Assembly (NCBI GenBank): GCA_033002965.1
Contig: JAURVB010008688.1
Span: 114,834-178,833, forward strand
Length of the DNA: 64,000 nt
Reading direction: 5' to 3'
Source: Piper betle
Taxonomy: Eukaryota; Streptophyta; Magnoliopsida; Piperales; Piperaceae
In this document: positions 35,405 through 47,381 of the stretch, piece after piece
How positions within the stretch are numbered: the first letter of the stretch is position 1
Layout: each line of letters begins with the position of its first letter
Notes under the pieces: generated by a model
The model's database searches: none
What the model saw: the letters and a program-made list of their open reading frames with translations, nothing else
Told to the model about the DNA's origin: nothing
Position numbers and translations under genes: made by a program

Positions 35405-37935
35405 CGGTTACCAAAAAATACTGAGGATATAAAAAATGTAAGCGCATGCACTATAACATGGAAAATGTCTCTAAGAATTTGTTGATAAAAAAATAAATCA
35501 TGCTATATTAAATATAACATGCAACAATAACATAAGATAAACTAACTATGCAAATGTAAAGTTCCATGGCCTCCAAACCATTTCTCATAGTCACAACTAT
35601 AACTCAACTAATATAAAAAGAAGGATAATTTTTATTCATCAATTCTTCAAACCTGGGTTGGTAAGAGAACCACCAATCACACCTTTAAGTATCACACTAA
35701 AGCTCCTCACATGTTGTCACAAAACCGCATTACTGATAAAACCACTAAGTTGTATAATTACATGAAACAAGTCAATATGTTCCATATTATTATTCATTAA
35801 GTCTTTTAATGATTAAGAACATATGCCGAGCTCCAATTATGCTAGGAGGGGTGACTGCCCCATCCAACTGCAATCCCATGTATGCGCATACACGTTACAT
35901 GGCCCCGTGTCACAAGTGCATAATTTGTCATCTTGTGCTTTTATGCTGTGTCACCCTTTTTGCATGGGGGCATGCATTATATCTTTTAAATACTTTTAAT
36001 GGGACGGCTCCATGTCGGACTAAGTAAATTCCTTGGTCTTGGTTGCGCTCGGTGCATAGTGGTCGAATCTGGGCTCAATCCAATCAAGGCTGCCAAAAAG
36101 GAATATACAACATTTCAAGTAGCTATACAAACATCAATTCGTGATATAGCTAAACGAATGGCGAGCAGAAAAGTGAACTCTAGTCTAAGGAGAAAAACTA
36201 AATTAGATCCTACTCAACAAGATCTAAATGAATGCCACGAATGCGACATGAAATAATATCACACACCAAGGAAAAATAATGAATTTATAAAAGTTATATA
36301 CAAATTGATTTATCAATCCATAAATTAATAATTAATCATATATAATGGCAAACCAAAAATTAAAATAAGTAAACCAATGATAATTCCTCAAATGATTAAA
36401 ATATACTAATATTTAAGCTATCTATGTTCTAACTCATGAATTAATAATCTAGTTTATACCTCATCAACCATATTATAAGTAATTAGAATTGTAAGTCACT
36501 AGATAACTTATTAATTCAGCCAAAAATAAATACAATCATCTATATTAATGTTGCCCTAAGCGCACAGAAGTAATTTATGCATTTAGCATTTTCATAGTTG
36601 GAAATAAACTACAAGTTAATAACTTAACACATTCCAAAACGAATGACTTATTTGTTTAATAACATTTTAGATGTAAGATACCCATACAATAGTTGCACCA
36701 TATATATATAATATAGCAAAATAGCAAACATCACGACAATTAATTTAATCTTACCTGATAAAATTGAATTAGCATTACAAATTAATAACTGAGTAAATCA
36801 GTTCACCACCCATATAACTACAAAACGATATGATAATAATTATCATACCCCTTACATTTACTACAACATCGTACAATTAATTCCTAAGTCTTCACTTCAA
36901 CAACTATCAAATTTTAATCATGTTTTAGTTTAAATAAAGTTCTAGTTCCACAGTCGGCCTACTACCCAATAAAATAAAATGCATGCCTAAAAGATCCCAA
37001 CTTTAATTGAATAATATCATACATATCCTAATAATATTTTACACCTCTATAATATTATGATTTAGTAATTTACCCGTAGATATATGCATAATAATACTCT
37101 TACACAGTAACTATTTTCTATACAAAATTTAATAAATATTATAGAACCCAATACATATAGATACATGAGGGTACTAACCCAACGCAAAAAAATTGCAATA
37201 TTAATATTTATAATCATTAAATGATAGCCTCCTACGGACAATTAACAACAAAGGAAGACACAATACATAAGGATTAAGAACCCAAGTTAACATAAGGAAA
37301 AGATAAAACAAGAATGAGAAAAGCACATCAAGGCTGCGCTAAAATTCTGCAGTGCTTTGTGCTACAACTTGCAATGCCATGGCTATAACTTGCAGCACCA
37401 TGCGTTGCTCGCATTTCTGGCCGAGCACTGCAACATGTAGCATGTTGGTGCCACATTTGCCAACCCAAAACAAAAACAACGAGGATCTTGCATGCCATAC
37501 CTATGACTAACATGAAGAAGTAAAAACAAGAGGGAGAGAAGAAGGTTACCAATAGAGTTTGAAAGGGTTACCAGAAGGAGAGCAAGAGAAGAGTAGATGA
37601 TGAGAAAAGACAAATAGAGAGGACGGGGAGATGGGTAGAGGAAAGGAGGGCGATGGTGGTAGAATGAGGAAATGACCCATATATCATTATCTATTGAGAT
37701 GAGGAGCGTCCAACCCCCAATGCTAAAAATTTCCACAAAATCCTCAAACTTCCCAACCTTCCTATCCATACCCAAGATATACGCATGATTATCTCAACTA
37801 ATTATCTTCATACCTCCTTATCTCTAACAAATATAACAATAATAATATTAGTACTTAATTGGTTAGCCAGAATGGTTCCACTCCATGCTAACCCTCCTTG
37901 GGTAGGTTTGATAGCATGGGTCACCTATGGCTTGC

Positions 37936-37991
<56 letters not shown>

Positions 37992-38015
37992 AAAACTTTA
38001 GACCCGGGTTTTACA
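35405..38015 (-). mobile_element. 3' LTR (about 2.6 kb) of a minus-strand Ty3/gypsy element
   Basis: Right edge on the minus strand is TGTAAAACCCGGG at 38015, next to a purine-rich tract. The left edge is slightly truncated at about 35405; the first bases that match the 5' LTR are the ACCAAAAAATACTGAGGATA region. Matching 5' LTR pieces are 42977-43735, 46432-47381, 51403-51685 and 52916-53330. The interior holds a single copy of the TTCCTTGGTCTTGGTTGCGC module (near 36030), a long AT-rich middle, a purine tract (37580-37680) and an AT microsatellite. Confidence 0.8.
37936..37989. repeat. AT dinucleotide microsatellite
   Basis: About 25 AT steps sit near the LTR edge. The same place in the 5' LTR copy (53232-53310) has a longer, interrupted AT array, so this is an ancestral feature of the LTR that has changed length. 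Confidence 0.95.
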
Positions 38016-38045
38016 ATCTCCCCAACTTTGAAATTTTTATCCCCG
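38016..38045 (-). other. Polypurine tract region next to the 3' LTR
   Basis: Minus strand reads AAAGTTGGGGAGAT directly before the LTR start TGTAAAACC, with TCGGGGATAAAAATTTC upstream. This is the usual place and composition for the plus-strand primer of an LTR retrotransposon. Confidence 0.7.
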
Positions 38046-38242
38046 AAAATATTATAACGGCTAAAAGAATGATTATAATTTAATTATTTGCTTAGTATTG
38101 GTAGGGCTAGACAAATTTGTTAACTAATTATCTAGTTGTAGTTAGCCTTGTAAATGACATTGAACTTGTATGAGATAAAATTTATTTGTTTATTTATTTA
38201 TACTTTATTCATCCAATCGTGCTAGTACAAATTGCAAAAACA

Positions 38243-39419
38243 TTATTTCACAAATAGGCTAGGGTATTTCTTTGACATTTCTTGCTCCGTCTTCCATGTT
38301 GCTTCCTTTGGCCCTTTGTTCCTCCATAACACTTTTACCAAGGGAATTTTCTTATTCCGGAGTGTCTATATTTCTTTTGTGAAGATGCGAATCGGCCTTT
38401 CCTCATAGGTTAAATCTTATTGTAGCTCTAAGTCTTCAAAATTCATAATTATATGTTCTTCGTCCCATACATATTTCTTTAGCATTGACACATGGAAAAC
38501 AATGTGCACTCACACTAAGCTTGGTGGCAATGCTAATCTATATGCACAAGTTCCAACTCGATCCAGGATTGGGAACGATCCTATGAATCTTGGCTTCAAC
38601 TTCCCTGATGTTCTAAATCTAATCACTCCCTTTGTAGGAGATGTCTTTAGGTACACGAGCTCCCCAACTTGGAACTCTAGGTCCCTCCTTCGATTATCAG
38701 CATAACTCTTCTGTCGATCCTAAGCAACCTTAAGCCTCTGTTGAATGAGTTTGACCTTTTCAGTTGCTTCCCTCACCATCTCGGGCCCGACTATAACTGC
38801 TTCAGTAGACTCCAACTAGCACGATGGAGACCTGCAAGGCCTACCATATCAGGGCTTCAAATGGTGCCATCCCAATACTAGCATGGTAAGAGTTATTGTA
38901 GGTGAATTCCGCCAATGCTAAGTATTGTTCCCAATCTCCTCCCTAATCAAGGATGCAAGCTCTTAGTAGATGCTTCCAAAGTTTGAATAGTCCTCTCACT
39001 TTGACCGTCAGTTTAGAGATGGTATGCTGTACTCAACTTGATCTGGGTCCCCATGGCTTTTGAAAAGCTTCCCAAAAATGTGAGGTAAATAGGGGATCTC
39101 GGTCAGAGATTATCTCCTTTGGAATCCCATGCAACTTTACAATGTTATCGACATATAATCCTGCTAGGTATTCTATCATCCTCATTGATTTTGTGGAGAT
39201 GAAGTGGGTTGCCTTAGTAAGTCGGTCTACAACCACCAATATAGAGTCATGCTTCTTCTGCGTCCTTGGGAGTTTTGAGATAAAATCGCAAGTGACACAC
39301 TCCCATTTCCAGGTAGGTATTTCTAAATGTTGTAGCAGTCCACTAGGTAGTTGATGTTGGGCTTTGATCAATTGACAAGTCTGACACTTGGAGATAAAAT
39401 CCACAACGTCCTTCTTCAT
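38243..39419 (-). pseudogene. Ty3/gypsy integrase with chromodomain-like tail
   Basis: The core at 39419-39033 has CQTCQLIKAQHQLPSG (end of the zinc-binding domain), TCDFISKLP with the first catalytic Asp, VVVDRLTKATHFI, and ISDRDPLFTS with the second Asp. It is followed by frame breaks. Further on come LKPRFIGSFPIL, CAYRLALPPSL, then a tail with PLVKVLWRNKGPKEATWK and KKYPSLF before a stop at 38243-38245. That tail is typical of chromovirus gypsy elements (Tekay/Del/Reina group). The catalytic Glu region falls in a frameshifted part, so activity is not expected. Confidence 0.85.
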
Positions 39420-39949
39420 TCCAATCTGCCAGTAGGTTTGCTTTAAATCCTAATACATTTTAGTAACTCCAGGGTGTATCGAGAACTTTGAGCGATGAGC
39501 CTCCTTCAGGATATTCTACCTCAGTGTATCATCCTTGGGTACACACAACCTCCTTCTAAACTTGATCACACTATTGGAATCAGCTATGATATCAGAAGTT
39601 TTTCCATCATTTCATTCAGCTCCTCATCACCCTTTTGTACTAGCTTAACACGATCAACCAAGTCATTTAAAATGACAAGATTTCCCAGAAACCATATTAG
39701 TTGCTCCATAGGGTTGATAGCCACCACTTTTGCCTACATAGCCCAAAGTCTAGCTAGCTACTGACCCTTGTCCACCTTGCCCTTCCGACTCAAGGTGTTC
39801 GCTACAACATTTGCCTTCCCCGGGTGGTATAAGAGTGGGAATTCGTAGTCCTTTAATTATTCCATCCACTGCCTCTGTCAAAGGTTAATGCCATTCTAGG
39901 TGAAGATATACTTCAAACTCTTATGGACAGTGAAGACTTCAAACTAGGC
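39420..39949 (-). pseudogene. Decayed integrase zinc-finger / RNase H linker
   Basis: No long frame remains, but the sequence sits between the RNase H and integrase segments of the same element at the right spacing. Words near 39790-39870 (reverse complement giving LYHPGKANVVANTLSRK-like sequence) match the conserved YxPGKANxVADALSR linker of gypsy pol. Confidence 0.7.
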
Positions 39950-41208
39950 TCAAATCTTTAGGGCAAAAACAATTGTTGCCAGTTCCAAATCATGTGTTGC
40001 ATAATTTTGTTCGTGAATTTTCAATTGACGTAGAGGCATAGGCACCACTTTGTTTCCTTGCATAAGGACGCATCCTAAACCTAACAAAGATGCATCACTG
40101 AAGACTACGAATCCTTCATTACCATTTGGTAGGGTCAAGATTGCTGTAGTGGTTAAACTCTTCTTCAGAGATTAGGAACTCTCCTCACACTTACTACTCT
40201 ATTCAAAATTGACTCCCTTTCTCGCGAGCTTGGTCATTGGCAATGCTACCAAGGAAAAGTCTTTATTGAATTTCCTGTAGTAGCTCGCTAAACCAAGAAA
40301 ACTTCTAATGTCAGTGATTGACTTGGATTGTGGCCAATCAGTGACTACTTTTACTTTGGATGGATCCATTGGAACTCCTACCTTTGAGATAATATGACCA
40401 AGGAAGTTTACCTCCTTCAACCAAAAGTCACAGTTTGAGAGTTTGGCAAACAGTTGATTCTCCCTTAGAATTGGAAGAGCAATGGATAGGTGTTTTGCAT
40501 GCCTCCTCATTATTTGAATAGACCAGAATGTAGTCCACAAACACGATATAAGCTTGTCCAAGTATGTGTGGAATACCGTGTTCATGAGCGACATAAAGGC
40601 TGCTGGTGCATTTGTTAGACTAAAAAGAATAACTAGGAACTCGCAATGTCAATACTGAGTTTGGAAAGCCATTTTCTACATGTTTGACTCCTTTACTCGT
40701 AGTTGGTGATAACCATACTGCAAGTCCATCTTAGAAAATACTCCGGTTATTTTTAACTGATCAAATAGGTCATCAATTCTTAGTAAGGACCAATTTTTAT
40801 TGTCACTTGATTGAGTTGGCAGCAGTCAATACACAACTAAACCATCTTTCTTCTTCCCGAAAAGAATAGGGGCTCCCAGGGAGAAGTGCTTGGCCGGATG
40901 AAACTTGCTTGTAACAACTCTTCTAGTTGATTCTTTAATTCTTTGAGTTCTGTTAGAACCATGTGGTAGGGTGCTTTAGAAATTGGTGTTATTCCAGGTG
41001 CTAGGACAATGATGAACTCCATTGCCCGCTTAGGTGGTAGACATGGGAGTTCATCTGGGAACACGTCGGGAAACTTTGTTGCCTCAGGAATCATGGGCGA
41101 CTTTGTGGGTTTGGACTCATACTCAACTAAGTTAGCCATAAAGGCTTTATAACCCTCACCAAATAACTCAAGAAGATGGATCAAAAAATGACCCCCATCC
41201 CATCTCAC
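39950..41208 (-). pseudogene. Ty3/gypsy reverse transcriptase and RNase H
   Basis: Reverse transcriptase starts near 41208 (FPDVFPDELPCLPPKRAMEF, then APYHMVLTELKELKNQL and SFIRPSTSPWE). The catalytic box near 40525-40560 reads VFVDYILVYS where the family has VDDIL, so one catalytic Asp is replaced by Tyr, and a frameshift lies beside it. The thumb/connection follows in 40594-40199 (FLGHIISKVGVPMDPSKV, ITDIRSFLGLASYYRKF). RNase H at 40138-39950 keeps [15 protein letters not shown] and [15 protein letters not shown]. The enzyme is inactive by sequence. Confidence 0.9.
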
Positions 41209-41215
41209 AATTACA

Positions 41216-41760
41216 AGGTTTTCTCATCACTCTCTTCCCTTTAAAGTCAAGAAAAGCCTGGTGTGGAGACACCCACTCCATTCCCAACAGTACATTATAC
41301 CCTTTTGGCCCATACATGATAAAGTTTCACACATATGGTTTTCCTTGTATATCTAAGGATAGGTTAGTTACTCCCAACGTGGTAACTTCACCGCCACCCG
41401 TTGCACTAGTGATTTTGTAGGACTTGGATAATGTGGACGCTTGTGTCCTAAACTCTTAACTAATTGAGATGAAATAAATGAATGTGTACACCCTAAATCA
41501 AATAAAACATCCACAATGACTCCTTGGATTAGGACCTTGAATAGTGCGATCAACCTCCTCAACTTCAATTGCATAGAGCTTTGCCTTCCCCTTGTCTACC
41601 AGTTGTGCAAGTGGCGGGTGGCGAATAGAAGCTGGTGCCTTACCCTTCTTGGGCTGTTCATGCTATTGCTTCAGAGGCTGACAACACTCCATCTGCAAGT
41701 GTCCCGTCCTCCCAAAGTTGTAGCACCTACGGGGACCCCTGCATCTCCCTGAATGCATCT
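41216..41760 (-). pseudogene. Gypsy protease and nucleocapsid zinc knuckle
   Basis: The protease active site reads VLFDLGCTHSFIS, where gypsy elements normally have LFDSGATHSFIS, so the Ser of the D-S/T-G triad is changed to Leu. Upstream (about 41760-41690) a zinc knuckle reads CYNFGRTGHLQMEC, in which the second Cys of C-x2-C-x4-H-x4-C is Phe. Both changes point to loss of function. Confidence 0.8.
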
Positions 41761-42099
41761 TGTTGCAATTATGGTACCGTCTCAGCTGGGTATTCTCACA
41801 CTTCCTTTTAAGGTTCCCCTCTGCTTTACCTTGGTGGCTCTACTGCTGGTGTCATGCTGCCTGTTTTGGTTACTGAGAGGGTTGGCATTCTTCTGCTATG
41901 AAGTAACCTTCCCCTACTTCTGTGCATGGTCATACTTGAACACCAACTCTTGAGTAGTGGCCGAATCGATCATATCTGTTATCGTACTCCTTGGCACCAT
42001 AGCAATCTTACTCATCAATTTCGGCTTCAATCCCTAAAAGAATTTGTCAACTCTGGCCATTTCGATTGCCAGAATCTCAGGTGCAAAATGCTCCAACTG

Positions 42100-42800
42100 T
42101 AAAAACTTCTCAGCATACTCTAGGACTGAGTCGTCCCTTGGACTAGGTTAGTGAACTCCAATGCTTTGTTCTGGAAAATGGGCTCCGAAAAAATTGTCCA
42201 TTGAAGGCTGCCACAAATTTTGCCCACGTGATAGGAGAGATCTCATGTTGATGAAATTTGGTTTTCTCCATAGACTTCCACCAATAAAATGCTTCCTTCT
42301 AAAGCATGCATGTTACCAATCTCACTTGATGGTGATGGGGCATAAACAGAGCCCTAAAATCTTTTTCTGTGATGTCTATCCAGCTCTTAGACTTCATCAA
42401 ATCAATCCCTCCAACAAACACTTCAGCTCCACTCTGCCTGAACTTTTCCACAGTATAGAGATCAATATCATCAACTAGTGGCAACACTTGTCGGACTACC
42501 TGTGGAGCTAGGTTCGGAAGCTCCCCTGGCTCACCCAAGTCCATTAAACTAGCCCACCCTTGGGCACTCCCTGACCACCGTCAGGGGTTATTCTGAGACC
42601 TATTGATGAGTTTGAGCTCCATTTCCAACTATCACTCCTGGTAACCGCTGGACAATATTTTGAACAACAGAGTTAGTATTTGCTAAAGCTTGCGCTAGCC
42701 CTTGTATGGCCACCACGATTTGGGCCAAAACATTTTCAATGTTCAAAGTTGACTGAGTAGATCGGCTTGAGTGTCTATGCATGCCTGCCATCTGAAACAT
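42100..42800 (-). pseudogene. Gypsy gag (capsid) remnant
   Basis: It begins at 42800 with MAGMHRHSSR and contains AIQGLAQALANTNSVVQNIV near the N-terminus, then DLYTVEKFRQSGAEVFVGGI and WIDITEKDFRAL in the next frame. The plus-strand gag at 45438-46431 has the same order of motifs, so the two elements are relatives. Frameshifts separate the blocks. The capsid part normally assembles the retrotransposon particle. Confidence 0.85.
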
Positions 42801-42961
42801 TGAATTTTTTTCCGTTATGGTTCATTAATATGTTTTTTAGTTATGACTTGGGTTTATTAGTGAAAAATTTGTGATTAACAATACAAAACATTGAGAGAAG
42901 ATAAATACTAGACTTTTCAATAAGGTCCTTGAGTCATAAATTATGAGTTAGTGGGAAATCA

Positions 42962-42974
42962 GGTTCTCATACCA
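42962..42974 (-). other. Primer-binding site (degenerate tRNA-Met type)
   Basis: Minus strand reads TGGTATGAGAACC, two or three changes from TGGTATCAGAGC. It lies two bases from the LTR edge at 42977, fixing this LTR as the 5' LTR of the minus-strand element. Confidence 0.8.
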
Positions 42975-42976
42975 CT

Positions 42977-43735
42977 TGTAACGACCTGCCTTAGCCTACC
43001 CAAAAATACAGAGCATATAAAAATAAAATGTAAGCACAAGCATCATAACATGGCAAATATCTCTAAGAATTTATTTATCATAAAATAAATCATGATATAT
43101 TAAATATAACATGCGATAATAACATAAGATATACTAACTATGCAAACGTAAAGTCCCACAGCCCTCAAACCGTTTCCCATAGTCAAGACTATAACTCAAC
43201 TAATATAAAAATAAGCCTAATTTTTATTCATCAATTCTTCAAACCTGGATTGGTAAGGGAACCACCAACCACACCCTTAAGCATTAATGTGAAGCTGCTC
43301 ATCTACGGTCACAAAACCGCGCTACTAATGAAACCACTAAATCATATAATTACATTAAACAAGTCAATATATTCCATACATTATTTATCAAGTCTTTTAG
43401 TGATTAAGAGCCTATGTCGAGCTCCAATTATTCCGGAAGGGATGGTTGCCCCATTCAGCTACAATCCCATGTATGTGCACACACGTTACATGGCCCACAA
43501 CTTGTAGTTACCGATATTTGTCATTGACTCACCCTCTCGGTATCACAAGTGCATAATGAATCGTCTTGTGCCATTGCGCCTTGTCACGCCTTTTGGCATG
43601 GGGCAGGTGTTTTATCTTTCAAATAATTTTAAAGGGGTGGGCCCATGTTGGACTAAGTAAATTCTTTAACCCCGGTTTCCCTCGGCACATGGTAGTCGAA
43701 TCTCGGCTCAGGCTGACCAGGGCTGCTAAAAAAAA
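42977..43735 (-). mobile_element. 5' LTR of the minus-strand gypsy element, piece 1
   Basis: Matches 35410-36100 of the 3' LTR in order (AAATAAATCATG-TATATTAA, GAGCTCCAATTAT, CAATCCCATGTATG, TTCTTTAACCCCGG). Its minus-strand end GGCAGGTCGTTACA touches the primer site. Similarity to the 3' LTR stops near 43735, where a plus-strand element begins; about 280 bp of LTR corresponding to 36100-36376 are missing at that junction. Confidence 0.8.
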
Positions 43736-45256
43736 TTCATTAGCTGGTTAAGTATGAATTACCCGGTTAAATTGAAAAGTAATTTCTAATCGGACGATTC
43801 TAGTTGAATCAGTCGAGTCGAACACATTAATTAAGTGAACCATACCATTTAAGAGGTTGAGTGAAAAGGTTAAGTGAACCGTGTTAATTACCCAATTACC
43901 CGGTTAAAGGAATTATGATGAAAGGGTGCTTCCACAAACCCTAGCCGTCATTTATTCTTTATAAAAGGAGAAGGGGTCGTTGAACCTAGGAAATACCAAT
44001 GGATGATGGGGTGTGAGAATTTAATGAAGGGGTCGTTGAACCTAGGAAATACCAATGGATGATGGGGTATGAGAATTTAATGGAGGGAATGGTTGAAGTG
44101 TATATATATGCAGGAGGAGGGAGTATTTCATCCCTCATCTCCGTCCCAGGCGACTTCCCCATTACTGTGTGAGTATTTCATCCCTCATCTCCGTCCCAGG
44201 CGACCTCCCCATTACTGTATTAGGGTTCACGGGTCACAGTCAGACGTAATCACAAATCAGGTACGTATAATAGGTAGAACATCGTATTTTCCTTGTTGGT
44301 AGCCTAGGTCGGCCTGAGCCCAGATTCGACTACCATGCACCGAGTGCAACCGGGGTCAATGAATTGACTCAGTCCGACACTGGGTCGTGTTATGTACGTG
44401 AATTTTGTAATGCATCGACATTGTTTTGGAGTAGTGATAGCCACCCCATAAAAAGGCTACGGCCGGGGTGAGTGAGGCACAGCGATTCCTCCATCGCACT
44501 TGAGTGCAGTGATAGCCGCCCCATAAAAAGGCTACGGCCGGGGTGTGTGAGGCACTGGCACTAGAGTGCAGTGATAGCCGCCCCATAAAAAGGCTAGGCG
44601 TGATAGCCGCACTAAAGGTAGTGAGGTTCAAAGCATAGCACTGAGTGCAGTGATAGCCTCCCCATAAAAAGGCTACGGCCGGGGTGTGCGAGGCACTGGC
44701 ACTAGAATTGGTAGTGAGAGCTTCCCCACAAACGGGGCATAGCAATCACCCGAGTGCAGTGATAGCTACCCCACAAAAAGGCTACGGCCGGGGTGTGCGA
44801 GGCACTGGCACTGGAGACGGTAGTGGTAGCCTCCCCACAAAAAAGGCTACGGCCGGGGTGTGCGGATCACAGCGGATACCTCCTCCGCATTGTTTTGGAG
44901 TATAGCGGAATCGCTCCACCGCATATTAAAATAAACATAAGGAAATAGTGGAATGTACTTGTTTTGTTTTATCTATTATACTACTTAGTGTTGTAATCAC
45001 TAACGCGGAATTGCCTCCGCAGGTATGCAGATACGAGATTAGGTGATTGACATCCAGAGTATGGAGCAAAATAAATATGAGGACTCCTTTTTTTATTTAA
45101 TTGAGAAATAAGTGTGGCTGCTGGGAAACGGTCCAAGACTGTGGGATCTTTATATATGTTATTATTTATAAAAAAAGTTTGACATAATTACTTTACTTTT
45201 GAGTAACACCTAGCCAGTTAGGCCCACAATATCGTGAAAAATGGCGGGTCGTTACA
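43736..45256 (+). mobile_element. 5' LTR of a plus-strand gypsy element
   Basis: Ends ATGGCGGGTCGTTACA at 45256 just before a good primer site. It contains the CGACTACCATGCACCGAGTG module seen in the other LTRs in opposite orientation and a large tandem repeat. The left edge is uncertain because no TG start stands out near 43736. No 3' LTR of this element was found. Confidence 0.7.
44430..44890 (+). repeat. Tandem repeat, unit about 60-75 bp, inside the plus-strand LTR
   Basis: Six copies start with GTGATAGCCGCCCCATAAAA or a close variant and continue AAGGCTACGGCCGGGGTGTG, GAGGCACTGGCACTAGAG. Starts are near 44435, 44509, 44571, 44649, 44759 and 44822. The unit is unrelated in sequence to the minisatellite at 30586-31665 though it sits in a comparable part of a related LTR. 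Confidence 0.9.
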
Positions 45257-45258
45257 GG

Positions 45259-45270
45259 TGGTATCAGAGC
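45259..45270 (+). other. Primer-binding site (tRNA-Met)
   Basis: TGGTATCAGAGC exactly matches the usual plant initiator tRNA-Met primer site, two bases after the LTR end. It shows the element's orientation. Confidence 0.9.
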
Positions 45271-45437
45271 AAGGTTTCCCAAAAGCTCACATCTTATGAC
45301 TCAAGTACCTTGTTGAAGAGTCTAATATTTTATTTTTCTCCAATAGGGTATGTCATTAGGGAATTAGTGGACTCCCTAATAAACCTAAGTAATCATTGAA
45401 AAAAAAATTTAATGAACCATAACGGAATAAATTTTAG

Positions 45438-46431
45438 ATGGCAGGCACCCGAAGGAAGTCGAGCCAAGCTGCGCAGTCGGACACAAACCTTGAGAGTGTG
45501 TTAGGCCAAATTTTGACGGCCATACAGGGACTAGCGCAGGCTTCAGAAAATACCAGTTCTGTGGTTCAGAACATGGTGCAGAGGTTACCGGGATTGGTAA
45601 TGGGGAATGGAGCTCCAAATTCGGCTGCGGGTCCTAGTAACGTCCCAAATGGGGATCAGGGGAGCGCCCAAGAGCGGGTAGGAATAGCTGACCTGGGCGA
45701 GCGAGGAGAACTTCCAAACCCGGTGCCACCGGTGAGTCCGACAAGTGGTACTGCCAGATGGGGATGACAGTGATCGATACACTGTAGAGAAATTCCGGAA
45801 GAACGGAGCTGAGGTATTCATTGGAGGGACTGATCCAATGAAGGCGGAGAGCTGGTTGGACATTACTGAAAAAGCATTTAGAGCTCTCTCTGTGCCTCAT
45901 CGCCATCAAGTGAGGTTGGCGACATGCATGCTTCAGGAGGAAGCATCCTATTGGTGGAAGTCCATGGAGAAGACTGTGTTCCATCAACGGGAGATTTCGT
46001 CCATTCCTTGGGCGGAATTTGTAACAGCTTTCAATGGACAATATTTTCCTGAGTCTGTTGTCCAGAAGAAAGCACTGGAATTTGCCACTCTAACTCAGAA
46101 GGATGATTCAGTCCGAGAGTATGCCAAAAATTTCTTGCAACTGGAGAGATTTGCATCTGGGAGTCTGGCAACTGCCCGGGCCAGAGCAGACAAATTTTTC
46201 TGGGGGTTAAAGCCAGAATTGAGGAGTAGGGTAGCTACGGCGCCAAGAGGCACTATAACCGAAGTGATTGAAGCAGCCACTACTCATGAGTTGGTGTACG
46301 ACTATGTCCGTGCACAGAAACAGGGGAAGGCTACTATGCAACATAAGAACGCCAACCAGGGTAGTAGCAAAAACAGGTCTGAAGAACGCCAGCAGCAAAA
46401 CTATCAACGGAATGTCGATGGGAACCGCAAA
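45438..46431 (+). pseudogene. Gypsy gag, N-terminal two-thirds, abruptly truncated
   Basis: The frame opens with MAGTRRKSSQ and AIQGLAQASENTSSVVQNMV. A frame change near 45750-45767 leads into YTVEKFRKNGAEVFIGGTDP, SWLDITEKAFRAL, CMLQEEASYWWKSME, WAEFVTAFNGQYFPE and KPELRSRVATAPRGTITEVI, the retrotransposon gag domain in usual order. At about 46431 it switches directly into AT-rich sequence of the minus-strand 5' LTR, losing the zinc knuckle, pol and 3' LTR. Apart from the one shift it is well preserved, so insertion is fairly recent. Confidence 0.88.
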
Positions 46432-47381
46432 ATGATAATGCCTCAAATGATTAAAATATACTCATATTTAAGCTATTTATGTTATAACACATGAATTAAT
46501 AATCTAGTTTATGCCTCATCGACCATATTATAAGTAATGAGAATTGTACGTCACTAGATAACTTATTAATTCAGCTAAAAATAAATATAATCATCTATAT
46601 TAATTTGCCCTAAGCACTCATTAGTAATTTATGCATTTAGCATTTTCATAGTTAGAAATAAACTATAATTTAATAACTTAACACATCCCAAAACTGATGA
46701 CTTATTTGTTTAATAACATATTAGATGCTAAATACCCATACAATAGTTGTACCATAGATATATAATGTAGAAGAATAGCTAACATCGCGATAATTAATTT
46801 AATCTTACCTCATAAAATTGAATTAGCCTTGCAAATTAATAAATAAGTTAATCAGTTCACCACCCATATAACTACAAAACAATATGATAATGGTTGTCAT
46901 ACCCCTTACATTTACTACAACATCATACAATTGATTCCTAAGTCTTCACTTCAACAACTATCAAATTTTAATAATGTTTTAGTTTAAATAAAATTCTAGT
47001 TCTACAGTTAGCCTACTACCCAATAAAATAAAATGCATGCCTTTATTAATTTTATTCTTTTTACTAATTAATTGATTAATCATTTATCAATAGCCTAAAA
47101 GAACCCAACTATAATCAAATAATATCATACATATCCTAATAATATTTTACACCTCTATAATATTATGATTTAGTAATTTACCCGTAGATATATGCATAAT
47201 AATACTCTTACATAGTAACTATTTTCTATACAAAATTTAATAAATATTATAGAACCCAATACATATAGATACATGAGGGTACTAGCCCAACAAAAAAAAT
47301 TGCAATATTAATATTTATAACCATTAAATGATAGCCTCCTATGGACAATTAACATAGGAAGACACAATACTTAAGGAGTAA
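46432..47381 (-). mobile_element. 5' LTR of the minus-strand gypsy element, piece 2
   Basis: Matches 36376-37260 of the 3' LTR almost base for base (CCTCAAATGATTAAAATATA, ATTAATAATCTAGTTTATGC, GATACATGAGGGTACTA). It holds a roughly 60-bp stretch near 47041-47095 absent from the 3' LTR. It is interrupted at 47381 by an LTR starting TGTTACAC. Confidence 0.85.
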
